A stretch of DNA of 64,000 bases from Glutamicibacter mishrai (GTDB lineage: Bacteria > Actinomycetota > Actinomycetes > Actinomycetales > Micrococcaceae), in contig NZ_CP032549.1 in NCBI RefSeq assembly GCF_012221945.1, positions 2,914,001-2,978,000 on the forward strand. Direction: 5' to 3'. A program made the translations under genes and the position numbers. Numbering within the stretch: position 1 is the stretch's first letter; every line of letters begins with the position of its first letter. Of this stretch, positions 27,141-36,604 are shown one piece after another. The notes under the pieces are model-generated. The model saw only the letters and a list, made by a program, of their open reading frames with translations, searched no databases and was not told where the DNA came from.

Positions 27141-28079
27141 ATGGCCCAAACCATCCGCACCAACCTGGACATCGCCCAAGCCAAGGCCGAAGCGCTGATC
27201 GAAGCATTGCCGTGGATCCAGCGCTTCGCCGGAACCACCATGGTCATCAAATACGGCGGCAATGCCATGGTCAACGACGAGCTGCGCCGCGCCTTCGCCG
27301 AAGACATCGTGTTCCTGCGCCACGCCGGGGTCAACCCGGTGGTCGTGCACGGCGGCGGACCGCAGATCAACAAGATGCTCGACACCCTCGGCATCAAATC
27401 CGAATTCCGCGGCGGGCTGCGCGTGACCACCCCTGAAGCCATGGACGTGGTGCGCATGGTGCTCACCGGCCAGGTGCAGCGCGATCTGGTCGGCCTGATC
27501 AACTCGCACGGCCCCTACTCGGTGGGCATGTCCGGCGAAGACGGCGCCACCTTGCAGGCCATCCGCACCGGCACGATCGTTGATGGGCAGCCGGTGGACC
27601 TGGGACTTGTCGGCGAAGTGACCCGGGTGCGCACCGATCAGGTGGACTCGCTGGTGGATGCCGGCATGATCCCGGTCATCTCCACCGTCGCCCCGGAATT
27701 CGATGAACACGGCGATCCCACCGGTGCGGTGCTCAACGTCAACGCGGATACCGCCGCGGCCGCGCTGGCCAGCGCGCTGGGCGCCGCCAAACTGGTGATC
27801 CTCACCGACGTGGAAGGCCTGTACGCGGCCTGGCCGGATAAGTCCTCGCTGATCAGCTCGATCACCAACGACGAACTGCGCCAGATGCTGCCAAGCCTCG
27901 AATCGGGCATGATCCCGAAAATGGGCGCGTGCCTCAAAGCCGTGGACGAAGGCGTGGGACAGGCCCACATCGTCGACGGCCGCGCCCCGCACTCGATGCT
28001 GCTGGAAATCTTCACTACCGCCGGCGTGGGCACCCAGGTGCTCCCGTCCTCCCACACCAACTCGAAGGACACCAAGTGA
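27141..28079 (+). CDS. argB: Acetylglutamate kinase
   Basis: The 312-residue kinase of the second arginine step. [10 protein letters not shown] (about 34-43) is the phosphate-binding N-terminus, [10 protein letters not shown] the substrate loop, and [20 protein letters not shown] the nucleotide region. An N-terminal helix before the core (residues 1-30) is of the type that makes hexameric, arginine-inhibited enzymes; feedback inhibition is thus plausible. The stop overlaps the argD start by four bases. Confidence 0.97.
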   Translation: MAQTIRTNLDIAQAKAEALIEALPWIQRFAGTTMVIKYGGNAMVNDELRRAFAEDIVFLRHAGVNPVVVHGGGPQINKMLDTLGIKSEFRGGLRVTTPEAMDVVRMVLTGQVQRDLVGLINSHGPYSVGMSGEDGATLQAIRTGTIVDGQPVDLGLVGEVTRVRTDQVDSLVDAGMIPVISTVAPEFDEHGDPTGAVLNVNADTAAAALASALGAAKLVILTDVEGLYAAWPDKSSLISSITNDELRQMLPSLESGMIPKMGACLKAVDEGVGQAHIVDGRAPHSMLLEIFTTAGVGTQVLPSSHTNSKDTK

Positions 28080-29320
28080 GCGAGCAGACAGCGCACACCC
28101 CAGAGACCACCGACGAAGTGCAAGAGCTCGCGCAGCTCTCCTCCTCGGCGCTTTCCGAGCGCTACCAGCAGTCCCTGCTGGGCGTTTTTGGCGCCCCGCA
28201 GCGCGTATTGGTGCGCGGAGCCGGCTGCCACGTCTGGGATGCCGACGGCAACCAGTATCTGGATCTGCTCGGCGGCATCGCGGTGAATACCCTGGGCCAC
28301 GCCAATCCGCTGCTGACCTCGGTCATCACCAGCCAGCTGGCCACCTTGGGGCACGTGTCGAACTTCTTCACCTCCCCGAGCCAGATCGCCCTGGCCGAAA
28401 AGCTGCTGGAAATCTCCGCCGCCCCGGCAGGGTCCAAGGTCTTCTTCGCCAACTCCGGCACCGAAGCCAATGAGGCCGCGCTGAAGCTCACCCGCCGCAA
28501 CGCCGGCACCGAGGCCGCTCCGCGCACCCGCGTCATAGCTCTGGAGCACGCCTTCCACGGCCGCACCCTGGGCGCGCTGTCGCTGACCTACAAGGAAAAG
28601 TACCGGGCGCCCTTTGCCCCGCTGCCACAGAATGTCACCTGGATTCCGGCCGGAGATATCGACGCCCTGCGCAACGCGGTGGACGAAACCGTCTCCGCAG
28701 TATTCATCGAGCCGATCCAGGGCGAAGCCGGGGTGAAGATGCTCTCCACCGAGTACCTGCAGGCCGCACGCGAGATCACCCGCGAAGCCGGCGCCCTGCT
28801 GGTCTTCGACGAGGTGCAGACCGGCATGGGCCGCACCGGCTCCTTCTTCGCCTCCGCACCGGTGATCCCCGATGTGATGACCCTGGCCAAGGGCCTGGGC
28901 GGCGGCTTCCCGATCGGCGCGATGATCGTCTTCGGCGAAGAGAACACCAAGTGGCTGACCCCGGGCGATCACGGCACCACCTTCGGCGGCAACCCGGTGG
29001 CCTGCGCCGCCGGCCTGGCCGTCATCCACACCATCGAATCCCAAAACCTGCTCGAAAAGGTCCGGGAGAACGGAACCTGGCTGCGCGAACAGCTCTGTAG
29101 CATCGCCGGGGTCAGCGAAGTGCGCGGGGCAGGCATGCTCACCGCCTTCGAACTGGCCGAAGCCAACGCGCAGAAACTGGTGGCCGCCGCCCTGGACGCC
29201 GGGTTCATCGTGAACGCCACCGACGAGAAGACCATCCGCCTGGCCCCGCCATTGGTCATCACCCAAGAGCAACTAGGCAGCTTCCTGGCCGCCCTGCCGC
29301 AGCTGATCGCCGCCGCCTGA
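28076..29320 (+). CDS. argD: Acetylornithine aminotransferase
   Basis: A 414-residue class-III PLP aminotransferase converting N-acetylglutamate semialdehyde to N-acetylornithine. The PLP region is [18 protein letters not shown] with the Schiff-base lysine in [30 protein letters not shown] is the phosphate-binding segment. I start it at GTG 28076, which overlaps the argB stop as GTGA and fits the tight operon; an upstream in-frame ATG would lie inside argB. Confidence 0.96.
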   Translation: MSEQTAHTPETTDEVQELAQLSSSALSERYQQSLLGVFGAPQRVLVRGAGCHVWDADGNQYLDLLGGIAVNTLGHANPLLTSVITSQLATLGHVSNFFTSPSQIALAEKLLEISAAPAGSKVFFANSGTEANEAALKLTRRNAGTEAAPRTRVIALEHAFHGRTLGALSLTYKEKYRAPFAPLPQNVTWIPAGDIDALRNAVDETVSAVFIEPIQGEAGVKMLSTEYLQAAREITREAGALLVFDEVQTGMGRTGSFFASAPVIPDVMTLAKGLGGGFPIGAMIVFGEENTKWLTPGDHGTTFGGNPVACAAGLAVIHTIESQNLLEKVRENGTWLREQLCSIAGVSEVRGAGMLTAFELAEANAQKLVAAALDAGFIVNATDEKTIRLAPPLVITQEQLGSFLAALPQLIAAA

Positions 29321-29350
29321 AACTTCGCACAAACTTTAAGGAACCCACTG

Positions 29351-30310
29351 ATGAGCTCAACCCGCCACTTCCTGACCGACCTGGATTTCACCCCCGACGA
29401 GCAGTCCAAGGTGCTCGATCTGGCCGCCGCCATGAAGGCCGACAAATTCGGTTACCAGCCTTACGCCGGCCCGCAGACCGTCGCGGTCTTCTTCGACAAG
29501 ACTTCGACCCGTACCCGCGTTTCCTTCCACGCCGGCATCGCCGAACTCGGCGGCTCGCCGCTGATCATCAACTCCGGCGAATCCCAGCTGGGCCACAAGG
29601 AGTCCATCGCCGACTCCGCCAAGGTGCTCGAACGCATGGTCTCCACCATCGTCTGGCGCACCTACAAGCAGTCCGGCCTGGAGGAAATGGCCGCGAATTC
29701 CTCGGTGCCGGTCATCAACGCGCTGAGCGACGATTACCACCCATGCCAGCTGATCGCCGATCTGCTCACCGTGCGCGAGCACAAGGGAGCCACCGCCGGG
29801 CTGACCATGAGCTACCTGGGCGATGCGGCCAACAATATGGCCAACTCCTACCTGCTCGCAGGCGTGACCGCCGGCATGCACGTGCGCATCGCCGGACCCG
29901 AAGACTACCTGCCTGCCGAGCCGATCATCGCCGCCGCACAGGAGCGGGCGAAGCTCACCGGGGGATCGGTCACCATCACCACCGATGCCGCCGCCGCGTT
30001 GAAGGACGCCGACGTGGTTGTCACCGACACCTGGGTCTCCATGGGCCAGGAAGACGAAAAGGAAGCGCGCCTGAAGCTATTCACCGACTACTCGGTGACC
30101 AGCGAAGCGATGAAGCTGGCCAAGGAGGATGCGATTGTGCTGCATTGCCTGCCTGCCTACCGCGGCTACGAGATCGACGCCGAGGTGATCGATGGGCCGC
30201 AGTCGGTGGTCTTCGACGAAGCCGAAAACCGCGTGCACGCCCAGAAAGCCATCATGACCTGGCTCATGGTCGCCTCCGGGCTTGCCGAAGATTCACGAGT
30301 GGAGCTCTAG
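29351..30310 (+). CDS. argF: Ornithine carbamoyltransferase
   Basis: A 319-residue transferase making citrulline from ornithine and carbamoyl phosphate. The carbamoyl-phosphate motif STRTR is in FFDKTSTRTRVSFHAGI, and the catalytic HCLPAYRGYEID follows near residue 263. LSDDYHPCQLIAD is the other conserved segment. Length fits the anabolic trimeric form. Start ATG has AAGGAA upstream; argR begins one base after the stop. Confidence 0.97.
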   Translation: MSSTRHFLTDLDFTPDEQSKVLDLAAAMKADKFGYQPYAGPQTVAVFFDKTSTRTRVSFHAGIAELGGSPLIINSGESQLGHKESIADSAKVLERMVSTIVWRTYKQSGLEEMAANSSVPVINALSDDYHPCQLIADLLTVREHKGATAGLTMSYLGDAANNMANSYLLAGVTAGMHVRIAGPEDYLPAEPIIAAAQERAKLTGGSVTITTDAAAALKDADVVVTDTWVSMGQEDEKEARLKLFTDYSVTSEAMKLAKEDAIVLHCLPAYRGYEIDAEVIDGPQSVVFDEAENRVHAQKAIMTWLMVASGLAEDSRVEL

Positions 30311-30311
30311 C

Positions 30312-30815
30312 ATGTCCTCGCAGCCAAGCACCAAAACCGCCCGGCAGGCCCGCATCCGCGCTTTTTTGGGCAACAATTCGGTTAAATCCCAGGCCGAGCT
30401 GCTCGGGCTGCTCAAGGACGACGGGCTGGAAGTCACCCAGGCCACGCTCTCGCGCGATCTGGTGGAAATCGGTGCGGTGCGCATCCGCGACCACCTCGGC
30501 CAGCTGATCTACGCGGTGCGCCAAGAAGGCGGGGATCGATCCCCGCAGACCGCCATCACCCAGGAGGTGCTCGATGCGCGCCTGGCGAAGATCTGCGCCG
30601 AACAGCTGGTCACCGCCGAAGCCTCCGGGAATATCGTGGTGCTGCGCACCCCGCCGGGCGCGGCGAACCTGCTGGCCCTGGCCATCGACCATTCGCAGAT
30701 GCCCTCGATCCTGGGCTGCATCGCGGGAGATGACACCATCATGGTCACCACCCGCGAGGTCGACGGAGGCGCGGAAGTCGCAGCCCGCTTCCTCGCACTG
30801 GCCGAACCGCGCTAA
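30312..30815 (+). CDS. argR: Arginine repressor
   Basis: A 167-residue ArgR. The N-terminal winged helix contains VTQATLSRDLVEIGAVRI, with the Ser-Arg DNA-reading pair. The C-terminal hexamerisation and arginine-binding domain has IVVLRTPPGAANLLALAID and GCIAGDDTIMV, with the Gly-Asp-Asp arginine contact. It should bind the boxes before argC and argH when arginine is plentiful. It starts one base after argF. Confidence 0.96.
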   Translation: MSSQPSTKTARQARIRAFLGNNSVKSQAELLGLLKDDGLEVTQATLSRDLVEIGAVRIRDHLGQLIYAVRQEGGDRSPQTAITQEVLDARLAKICAEQLVTAEASGNIVVLRTPPGAANLLALAIDHSQMPSILGCIAGDDTIMVTTREVDGGAEVAARFLALAEPR

Positions 30816-30835
30816 CCGTACACCGCCCGCATCCC

Positions 30836-30875
30836 GGCACCGCCTCGCACTTTTCCACAGTGCGTGGCGGTGTCG
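30836..30875 (+). terminator. Terminator after argR
   Basis: CACCGCC-T-CGCAC pairs with GTGCG-T-GGCGGTG with one T-T mismatch around TTTTCCACA. It ends the argC-argR transcript and covers an upstream in-frame GTG that might otherwise be taken as the start of the next gene. Confidence 0.65.
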
Positions 30876-30910
30876 CGCTTAACCCCTCAGCGCCGCCGCA
30901 TCATCGCTGT

Positions 30911-32638
30911 ATGGATTTGCAGCAGCTCACGCACTCGCTTACCGCGCTGGTCGGCCAAGTGGCCGATCAGGGCTCCGGCGAGCCAGCGCTCAGCGCCCCG
31001 CAATTGCTGCAGGCCCAATCCATCCTCCTGCAACTAGCCGGAAATCTATCCCGCCAGGCTGAGCAGCTGACCGACCCGCGGGCCGCGGTGGCCAATGCGC
31101 AGTTCGCCGAAGCCCTGGGCCGCCAATCAACTCGCGGGACCGTCATCGCTGCCAGCCTCGTGGAAACCACCGGCGCCCATGCCCTGCACATGGATGAATT
31201 CGACGATCTGCGTGCCGGCCGCACCGACTTCAGCGCCGAACCGCGCTTCGCCGCCGGTCGCACCGTTTATCCCGACGCCGCCAACCTCCTGGCCGCGGTT
31301 CTCGACCTGAACTATTTCGAAGCCACGCGCCGTGTCGAGGATGCACACCTGGTCCACGCCCGGCGCGATATCTCCGGCGCCGCCTGCGCTCCTCGATTTA
31401 CCGCCTTGGTCGAGCATTTTGCCGCCACGCCCGATCCATTCGCCGCTTCCCAACCCGCGTCCGCACCATGGGCCCCGCCAGACCTGCATCATGTTCGCGA
31501 TCCCCGCGAAGTGCTGAAAGCCGCCCGGGCGCTGGACAAGTTCGAACCGGCAGACACCACCTTCGACGGGATCCCCACCTCGGCGACCGCCACGGCTGCC
31601 GACGGCACGCTGCTGGAGGACCAAGCCGCCGCGTTGCTGGCTGAAACCCCGTTGCGAACACGCCAAAAGCACCTGAATACCCTGGTCAAGGACTACAAAG
31701 AGGCGCATAGCGAAACCCGCACGCCCCCACTGGGACTTTTCCGCGGCCGGGTCGTCAATGGCGTCCACGAATTCATCGTCCGCGTGCGTTCCCTGGATGC
31801 CGAGTTGTGGAACTCGCTGATCGCCCAGGCCGACAACAAGCGCACCCAGGCCGGTGCCGCCGCCCGCCAAGCCGACAAAAGTGCACCGGCTGATGAACGG
31901 GCGCAGTCCGACGAGCCCGGCCGCGAATCCTCCAGCGACGAGCCGGTGCACGACGATCTCTGGCATAGCGACGAACCGATTCCGGACTGGGCCCGAGGTC
32001 CACAGCCTGAGGGCGAGGGAACAAGTTCTTCACCTGGCGCCCCGCCGGATGCCGCGATGCCCGTCATGCCCACCACCTGCACCATTCCGGAACGAAGGCT
32101 CAACGCGCTGAATGCCATCCTGCGCAATATCGATCCGGACAACAGCACCAAGCGGATAATCCCGGAAATAGTAGTGCATGCCAGCTACGAGGACCTCGCC
32201 GACCTTGCGTCGCTCAGCGGAATTACCGCTCACGGGGTCAAACTCTCCGCGCCCGAACTTCGCACCATGCTCTGCGAGGCGAAAGTCCTCAGCCCGATCT
32301 ACAACGCCGACGGGGTGATCATGGACATCGGCAGGGATGCCAGGCTGTTCCCGCGGTGGATGAAACTCGCCGCGCGTGACCGCGACGGTGGCTGCCTGGT
32401 GCCAGGCTGCACCGAGGAACCGGCGCTGCTGGAGTACCACCACTTCATGCCGTGGTCCAAAGGCGGGCACACGCGGCTGCAAGATTGCTGTCCGCTATGC
32501 ACGACCCACCACGTAATGGTTCATACCGGGTATCTGAAACTGGTGAAGATCAAGAAACTGCCCTACGTGATCCTGCCCAAGCATCTGGATCCCGACCAAC
32601 GGCCGCAGCGCAATACCTATTTCGCGCGGTCCGGCTGA
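30911..32638 (+). CDS. DUF222/HNH endonuclease domain protein
   Basis: A 575-residue protein of the actinobacterial DUF222 (13E12-repeat-like) group. The N-terminal helical region (about 1-330) and an acidic, low-complexity linker (about 315-385) lead to a C-terminal HNH nuclease: CLVPGC, EYHHFMPWSKGG, CPLCTTHH, with the four cysteines and the His-His pair intact. These proteins occur in many copies in actinobacteria and are presumed nucleases with unknown role. I start at ATG 30911 because the earlier GTG (30860) lies in the argR terminator stem. Confidence 0.85.
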   Translation: MDLQQLTHSLTALVGQVADQGSGEPALSAPQLLQAQSILLQLAGNLSRQAEQLTDPRAAVANAQFAEALGRQSTRGTVIAASLVETTGAHALHMDEFDDLRAGRTDFSAEPRFAAGRTVYPDAANLLAAVLDLNYFEATRRVEDAHLVHARRDISGAACAPRFTALVEHFAATPDPFAASQPASAPWAPPDLHHVRDPREVLKAARALDKFEPADTTFDGIPTSATATAADGTLLEDQAAALLAETPLRTRQKHLNTLVKDYKEAHSETRTPPLGLFRGRVVNGVHEFIVRVRSLDAELWNSLIAQADNKRTQAGAAARQADKSAPADERAQSDEPGRESSSDEPVHDDLWHSDEPIPDWARGPQPEGEGTSSSPGAPPDAAMPVMPTTCTIPERRLNALNAILRNIDPDNSTKRIIPEIVVHASYEDLADLASLSGITAHGVKLSAPELRTMLCEAKVLSPIYNADGVIMDIGRDARLFPRWMKLAARDRDGGCLVPGCTEEPALLEYHHFMPWSKGGHTRLQDCCPLCTTHHVMVHTGYLKLVKIKKLPYVILPKHLDPDQRPQRNTYFARSG

Positions 32639-32685
32639 GCGCCGACTCGATCCGCTGTGCCCTGCTGCCCCCCCGCCCTGGCACA

Positions 32686-32721
32686 AATCTGCCGCGCCCG
32701 TGATCATGGGCGCGGCAGATT
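32686..32721. terminator. Bidirectional terminator between convergent genes
   Basis: AATCTGCCGCGCCC pairs perfectly with GGGCGCGGCAGATT around TGATCAT-type loop sequence. It lies between the DUF222 gene (plus) and the macro-domain gene (minus) and can serve both. Confidence 0.8.
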
Positions 32722-32743
32722 CTTGCGTGATGTTATCGCTTGG

Positions 32744-33295
32744 TTAGGCGGCGATGTCCTGGACAGCGTTGAGGTTGAAGGCCTTTTCAAAGGCAGCCTG
32801 GACCTCGTCGGTGTGCGCCACCATGATGATCTTGTGGATCGGCGAAATGTGCTTGTTGATCTCGACCCACCGGTCGATCGCTTCATGGGCGATGTCGGCC
32901 ACCAGCTGGGGGTCCCAGCCGAAGACGCCCGCGCCAATGGCGGGGAAGGCGATCGAGTGGGCATCGTGGCGGGCGGCCACGTAGAGCGAATTCATAAAGC
33001 AGTCCCTCAAAATTTTTGGGTTGGGCTTGATCAGCGCCAGATTTGGCGCGGCAGTATGGATGACGCACTTTGCCGCGAGCTCGCCGGCTTTTGTTGCGAC
33101 GGCAATGCCCGATGGGATTCCGTCCGGGTAGCGCTGCGCGCGGACTTCCCGGCATGCGGCTAGCAGGCTGGGACCGGCAGCTTCATGAATCGCTCCATCG
33201 ACTCCGCCGCCACCTAAAAGTGAAGGATTGGCAGCGTTCACGATGGCATCTACGTGCAGGGTGGTGATGTCACCACGGTACAACTGGATTTCCAT
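32744..33295 (-). CDS. Macro domain protein (O-acetyl-ADP-ribose deacetylase-like)
   Basis: A 183-residue single macro domain. The ADP-ribose site is VDAIVNAANPSLLGGGGVDG (15-34), followed by AIHEAAGPSL; the phosphate loop is AIGAGVFGWD. This arrangement is that of MacroD/YmdB-type enzymes that remove acetyl or ADP-ribosyl groups from ADP-ribose derivatives. The substrate in this cell is not known. It stands alone on the minus strand between argR and argH; the RBS is ACGAAATGG-proximal GGAGG (upstream of 33295). Confidence 0.9.
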   Translation of the reverse strand: MEIQLYRGDITTLHVDAIVNAANPSLLGGGGVDGAIHEAAGPSLLAACREVRAQRYPDGIPSGIAVATKAGELAAKCVIHTAAPNLALIKPNPKILRDCFMNSLYVAARHDAHSIAFPAIGAGVFGWDPQLVADIAHEAIDRWVEINKHISPIHKIIMVAHTDEVQAAFEKAFNLNAVQDIAA

Positions 33296-33434
33296 TTCGT
33301 ACCTCCGAAGATAGTTCCGATTCGGTTATGGCAACACCATACGCCCGGGCGCTGTGGACTGGAAGAGGTTAAACATCAAGTTTCCTGCGTGTCGCTTTCC
33401 CCGGACTTGAGACGCGCAAATGCATGAATCGACA

Positions 33435-33481
33435 CAACAATGAATATTTATGAGCAACATTGCATAAAGCTTTGCTAGAGT
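33435..33481 (+). promoter_or_regulatory. argH promoter region with ARG box
   Basis: AATGAATATTTATGAG (33439-33454) closely matches the ARG box and nearly repeats the first box before argC. A -10-like TAGAGT lies at 33476-33481, about 40 bases before the argH ATG. ArgR control of argH from its own promoter is the likely reading. Confidence 0.65.
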
Positions 33482-33483
33482 AG

Positions 33484-34938
<1,455 letters not shown>

Positions 34939-34982
34939 GCTTCCGGGCCAGGTAGCCACCTGGCCCCAAACCTGCCTGCCTC

Positions 34983-35020
34983 AGCGGCCGCCGCGCGGAA
35001 GAATCAGCGCGGCGGCCGCT
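34983..35020 (+). terminator. Terminator after argH
   Basis: AGCGGCCGCCGCGC pairs perfectly with GCGCGGCGGCCGCT around a ten-base loop, 44 bases past the argH stop. The stem is very stable; the T-run is weak. Confidence 0.75.
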
Positions 35021-35057
35021 TGCGCGTTAACCGGGCACCCGCGCTAAAGTGTGTGCT

Positions 35058-35798
35058 ATGGCACAACTTCTGGCTCCGGCGGAGCTTATCGCACAAGTCA
35101 CCACCGCATTGGACGAGCTGTCCGAACAGCTGCGCCGGGTCCCGCTGACCGAATACTCCAAGCCCAGTTCGCTGCCGGGGTGGAGCAACGCCCAGCTGAT
35201 CGCGCACCTGGCGTCCCTGGCCAAGGCGGCGGTGCGCCAGTTCGAGAGCGCAGGGGCTGAGGACGTGCCACCCATGTACGACGGGGGAGCCGAGGGGCGG
35301 ATCGAGGCGATCAACATGACCGCGTTGATGCGGCCTCAGTCGCTGCAGACATTGGTCCTCGACGCGCTGGCGCAGCTGCGGGCTTCGCTGCCCGCCGCCG
35401 AACCCAACTGGGAAGCGGTCGTCGGCTACCGCCCCGGCGCGAAGGTTGCCGACATGATGTATGCCACGTGGCGGGAAATGCTGATCCACGCCACAGACCT
35501 CGATCAGATGGCGCGTCCGCCTGCCTCCTGGCCGGCCGAATTTTGCGCCCATCTCTTCCGCGCCTTGGAAGCCCGCGTGCCCCAGGGAGCTCGCCTGGTT
35601 CTGCAGCCACACGGAAAAACCCGCACTGTCTTGGGGCAAGGTGAGAAGTCCTGGGTCTTGTCGGGGACGGATTTCGATCTGGCCGCCTGGCTTGCCGGGC
35701 GGGGGATCCCCGGGGCAATCCGGGTGACTGCAGCCGCCGATGGGGCCGCCGACCCGCAATTGCTGCCGTGGCCCAGCGACCGATTGATGCAACGTTAA
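35058..35798 (+). CDS. Maleylpyruvate isomerase family, mycothiol-dependent enzyme
   Basis: A 246-residue member of the DinB-like mycothiol-dependent family. The N-terminal metal-binding four-helix bundle contains SSLPGWSNAQLIAHLA and WREMLIHATDLD, with histidines placed for the metal site. A C-terminal domain (about 175-246, WVLSGTDFDLAAWLAGR) resembles the SCP2-like part of mycothiol maleylpyruvate isomerases. Known members isomerise or conjugate small molecules using mycothiol, the actinobacterial thiol. The substrate is unknown. An earlier GTG at 35049 is possible. Confidence 0.82.
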   Translation: MAQLLAPAELIAQVTTALDELSEQLRRVPLTEYSKPSSLPGWSNAQLIAHLASLAKAAVRQFESAGAEDVPPMYDGGAEGRIEAINMTALMRPQSLQTLVLDALAQLRASLPAAEPNWEAVVGYRPGAKVADMMYATWREMLIHATDLDQMARPPASWPAEFCAHLFRALEARVPQGARLVLQPHGKTRTVLGQGEKSWVLSGTDFDLAAWLAGRGIPGAIRVTAAADGAADPQLLPWPSDRLMQR

Positions 35799-35876
35799 CC
35801 GCCGGCTTGCATGGCCTGCACTCAAAGTGTGCTCATGATTATGCACGCTGGCGCATCATCGGGCGGCCAAAAGGAC

Positions 35877-35890
35877 TAAAATTGCTAGGC
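35877..35890 (+). promoter_or_regulatory. apt -10 element, probably leaderless transcript
   Basis: TAAAAT (35877-35882) lies eight bases before the apt GTG, and no Shine-Dalgarno sequence is present. The mRNA likely begins at or within a base or two of the start codon. No clear -35 box is seen. Confidence 0.45.
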
Positions 35891-36430
35891 GTGACTACTT
35901 CTGAGAGCATTAGCGACCTGCTGGACCGACTGAGCAAGATCGTCCCCGACTATCCGCAGCCCGGGATCTCCTTCAAGGACCTGACTCCGGTCTTCGCCGA
36001 TCCGGTGGGCCTGCGCCGCATGGTTGACGAACTGATCGCCCCCTTTGAAGGGCAATTCGACATTGTCGCCGGCCTGGAAGCCCGCGGCTTCGTGCTGGCC
36101 GCGGCCGCGGCCTACGCTTCGGGCAAGGGCATGCTCACCATCCGCAAGGCCGGCAAGCTGCCGCGCGAAGTCTACCGGGACGAATACACCCTGGAATACG
36201 GGACCAGCTGCCTGGAAGTGCACAAGGACGAGATCGCCCCGGGAACGCGCGTGCTGATCCTCGACGACGTGCTTGCCACCGGCGGCACTGTCGGCTCCTC
36301 GGTGCGCTTGATCGAGAAAACCGGGGCCGTGGTGGCCGGGGTCGGCGTGGTTCTGGAACTTGACGGGCTGGATGGCCGCGGAAAGCTCGAGGGGCATCGC
36401 GTGCACTCCCTTCAGGTCGTCCACTCCTGA
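35891..36430 (+). CDS. apt: Adenine phosphoribosyltransferase
   Basis: A 179-residue purine salvage enzyme turning adenine and PRPP into AMP. The PRPP loop is VLILDDVLATGGT (121-133). GLEARGFVLAAAAAYASGKG (61-80) and RKAGKLP (85-91) are the adenine-binding and hood segments. I choose GTG 35891 because the family begins near SISDLLDRL and because a -10 box lies just upstream; the longer frame from 35768 overlaps the preceding gene. Confidence 0.94.
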   Translation: MTTSESISDLLDRLSKIVPDYPQPGISFKDLTPVFADPVGLRRMVDELIAPFEGQFDIVAGLEARGFVLAAAAAYASGKGMLTIRKAGKLPREVYRDEYTLEYGTSCLEVHKDEIAPGTRVLILDDVLATGGTVGSSVRLIEKTGAVVAGVGVVLELDGLDGRGKLEGHRVHSLQVVHS

Positions 36431-36604
36431 AATTTGCCGCCGATCGCGCTGCCCGCGCGGTAATAGTGCGCAGTGTTTCACGCCGCTGGCGAACACTGGG
36501 CGCGACGAGACCAGAGCCGCGGGGCCCGGCAACCGGAGGATTACCGGAGCGCGATCAAAGGCGCGTATCATTGTCTGTCCTGTGATTTTGCGCAGGAGCA
36601 GATT

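Noticed and set aside
27638..29272. 544-codon minus-strand frame over argB and argD
   Set aside because: It is a GC-driven shadow of two clearly recognised arginine genes.
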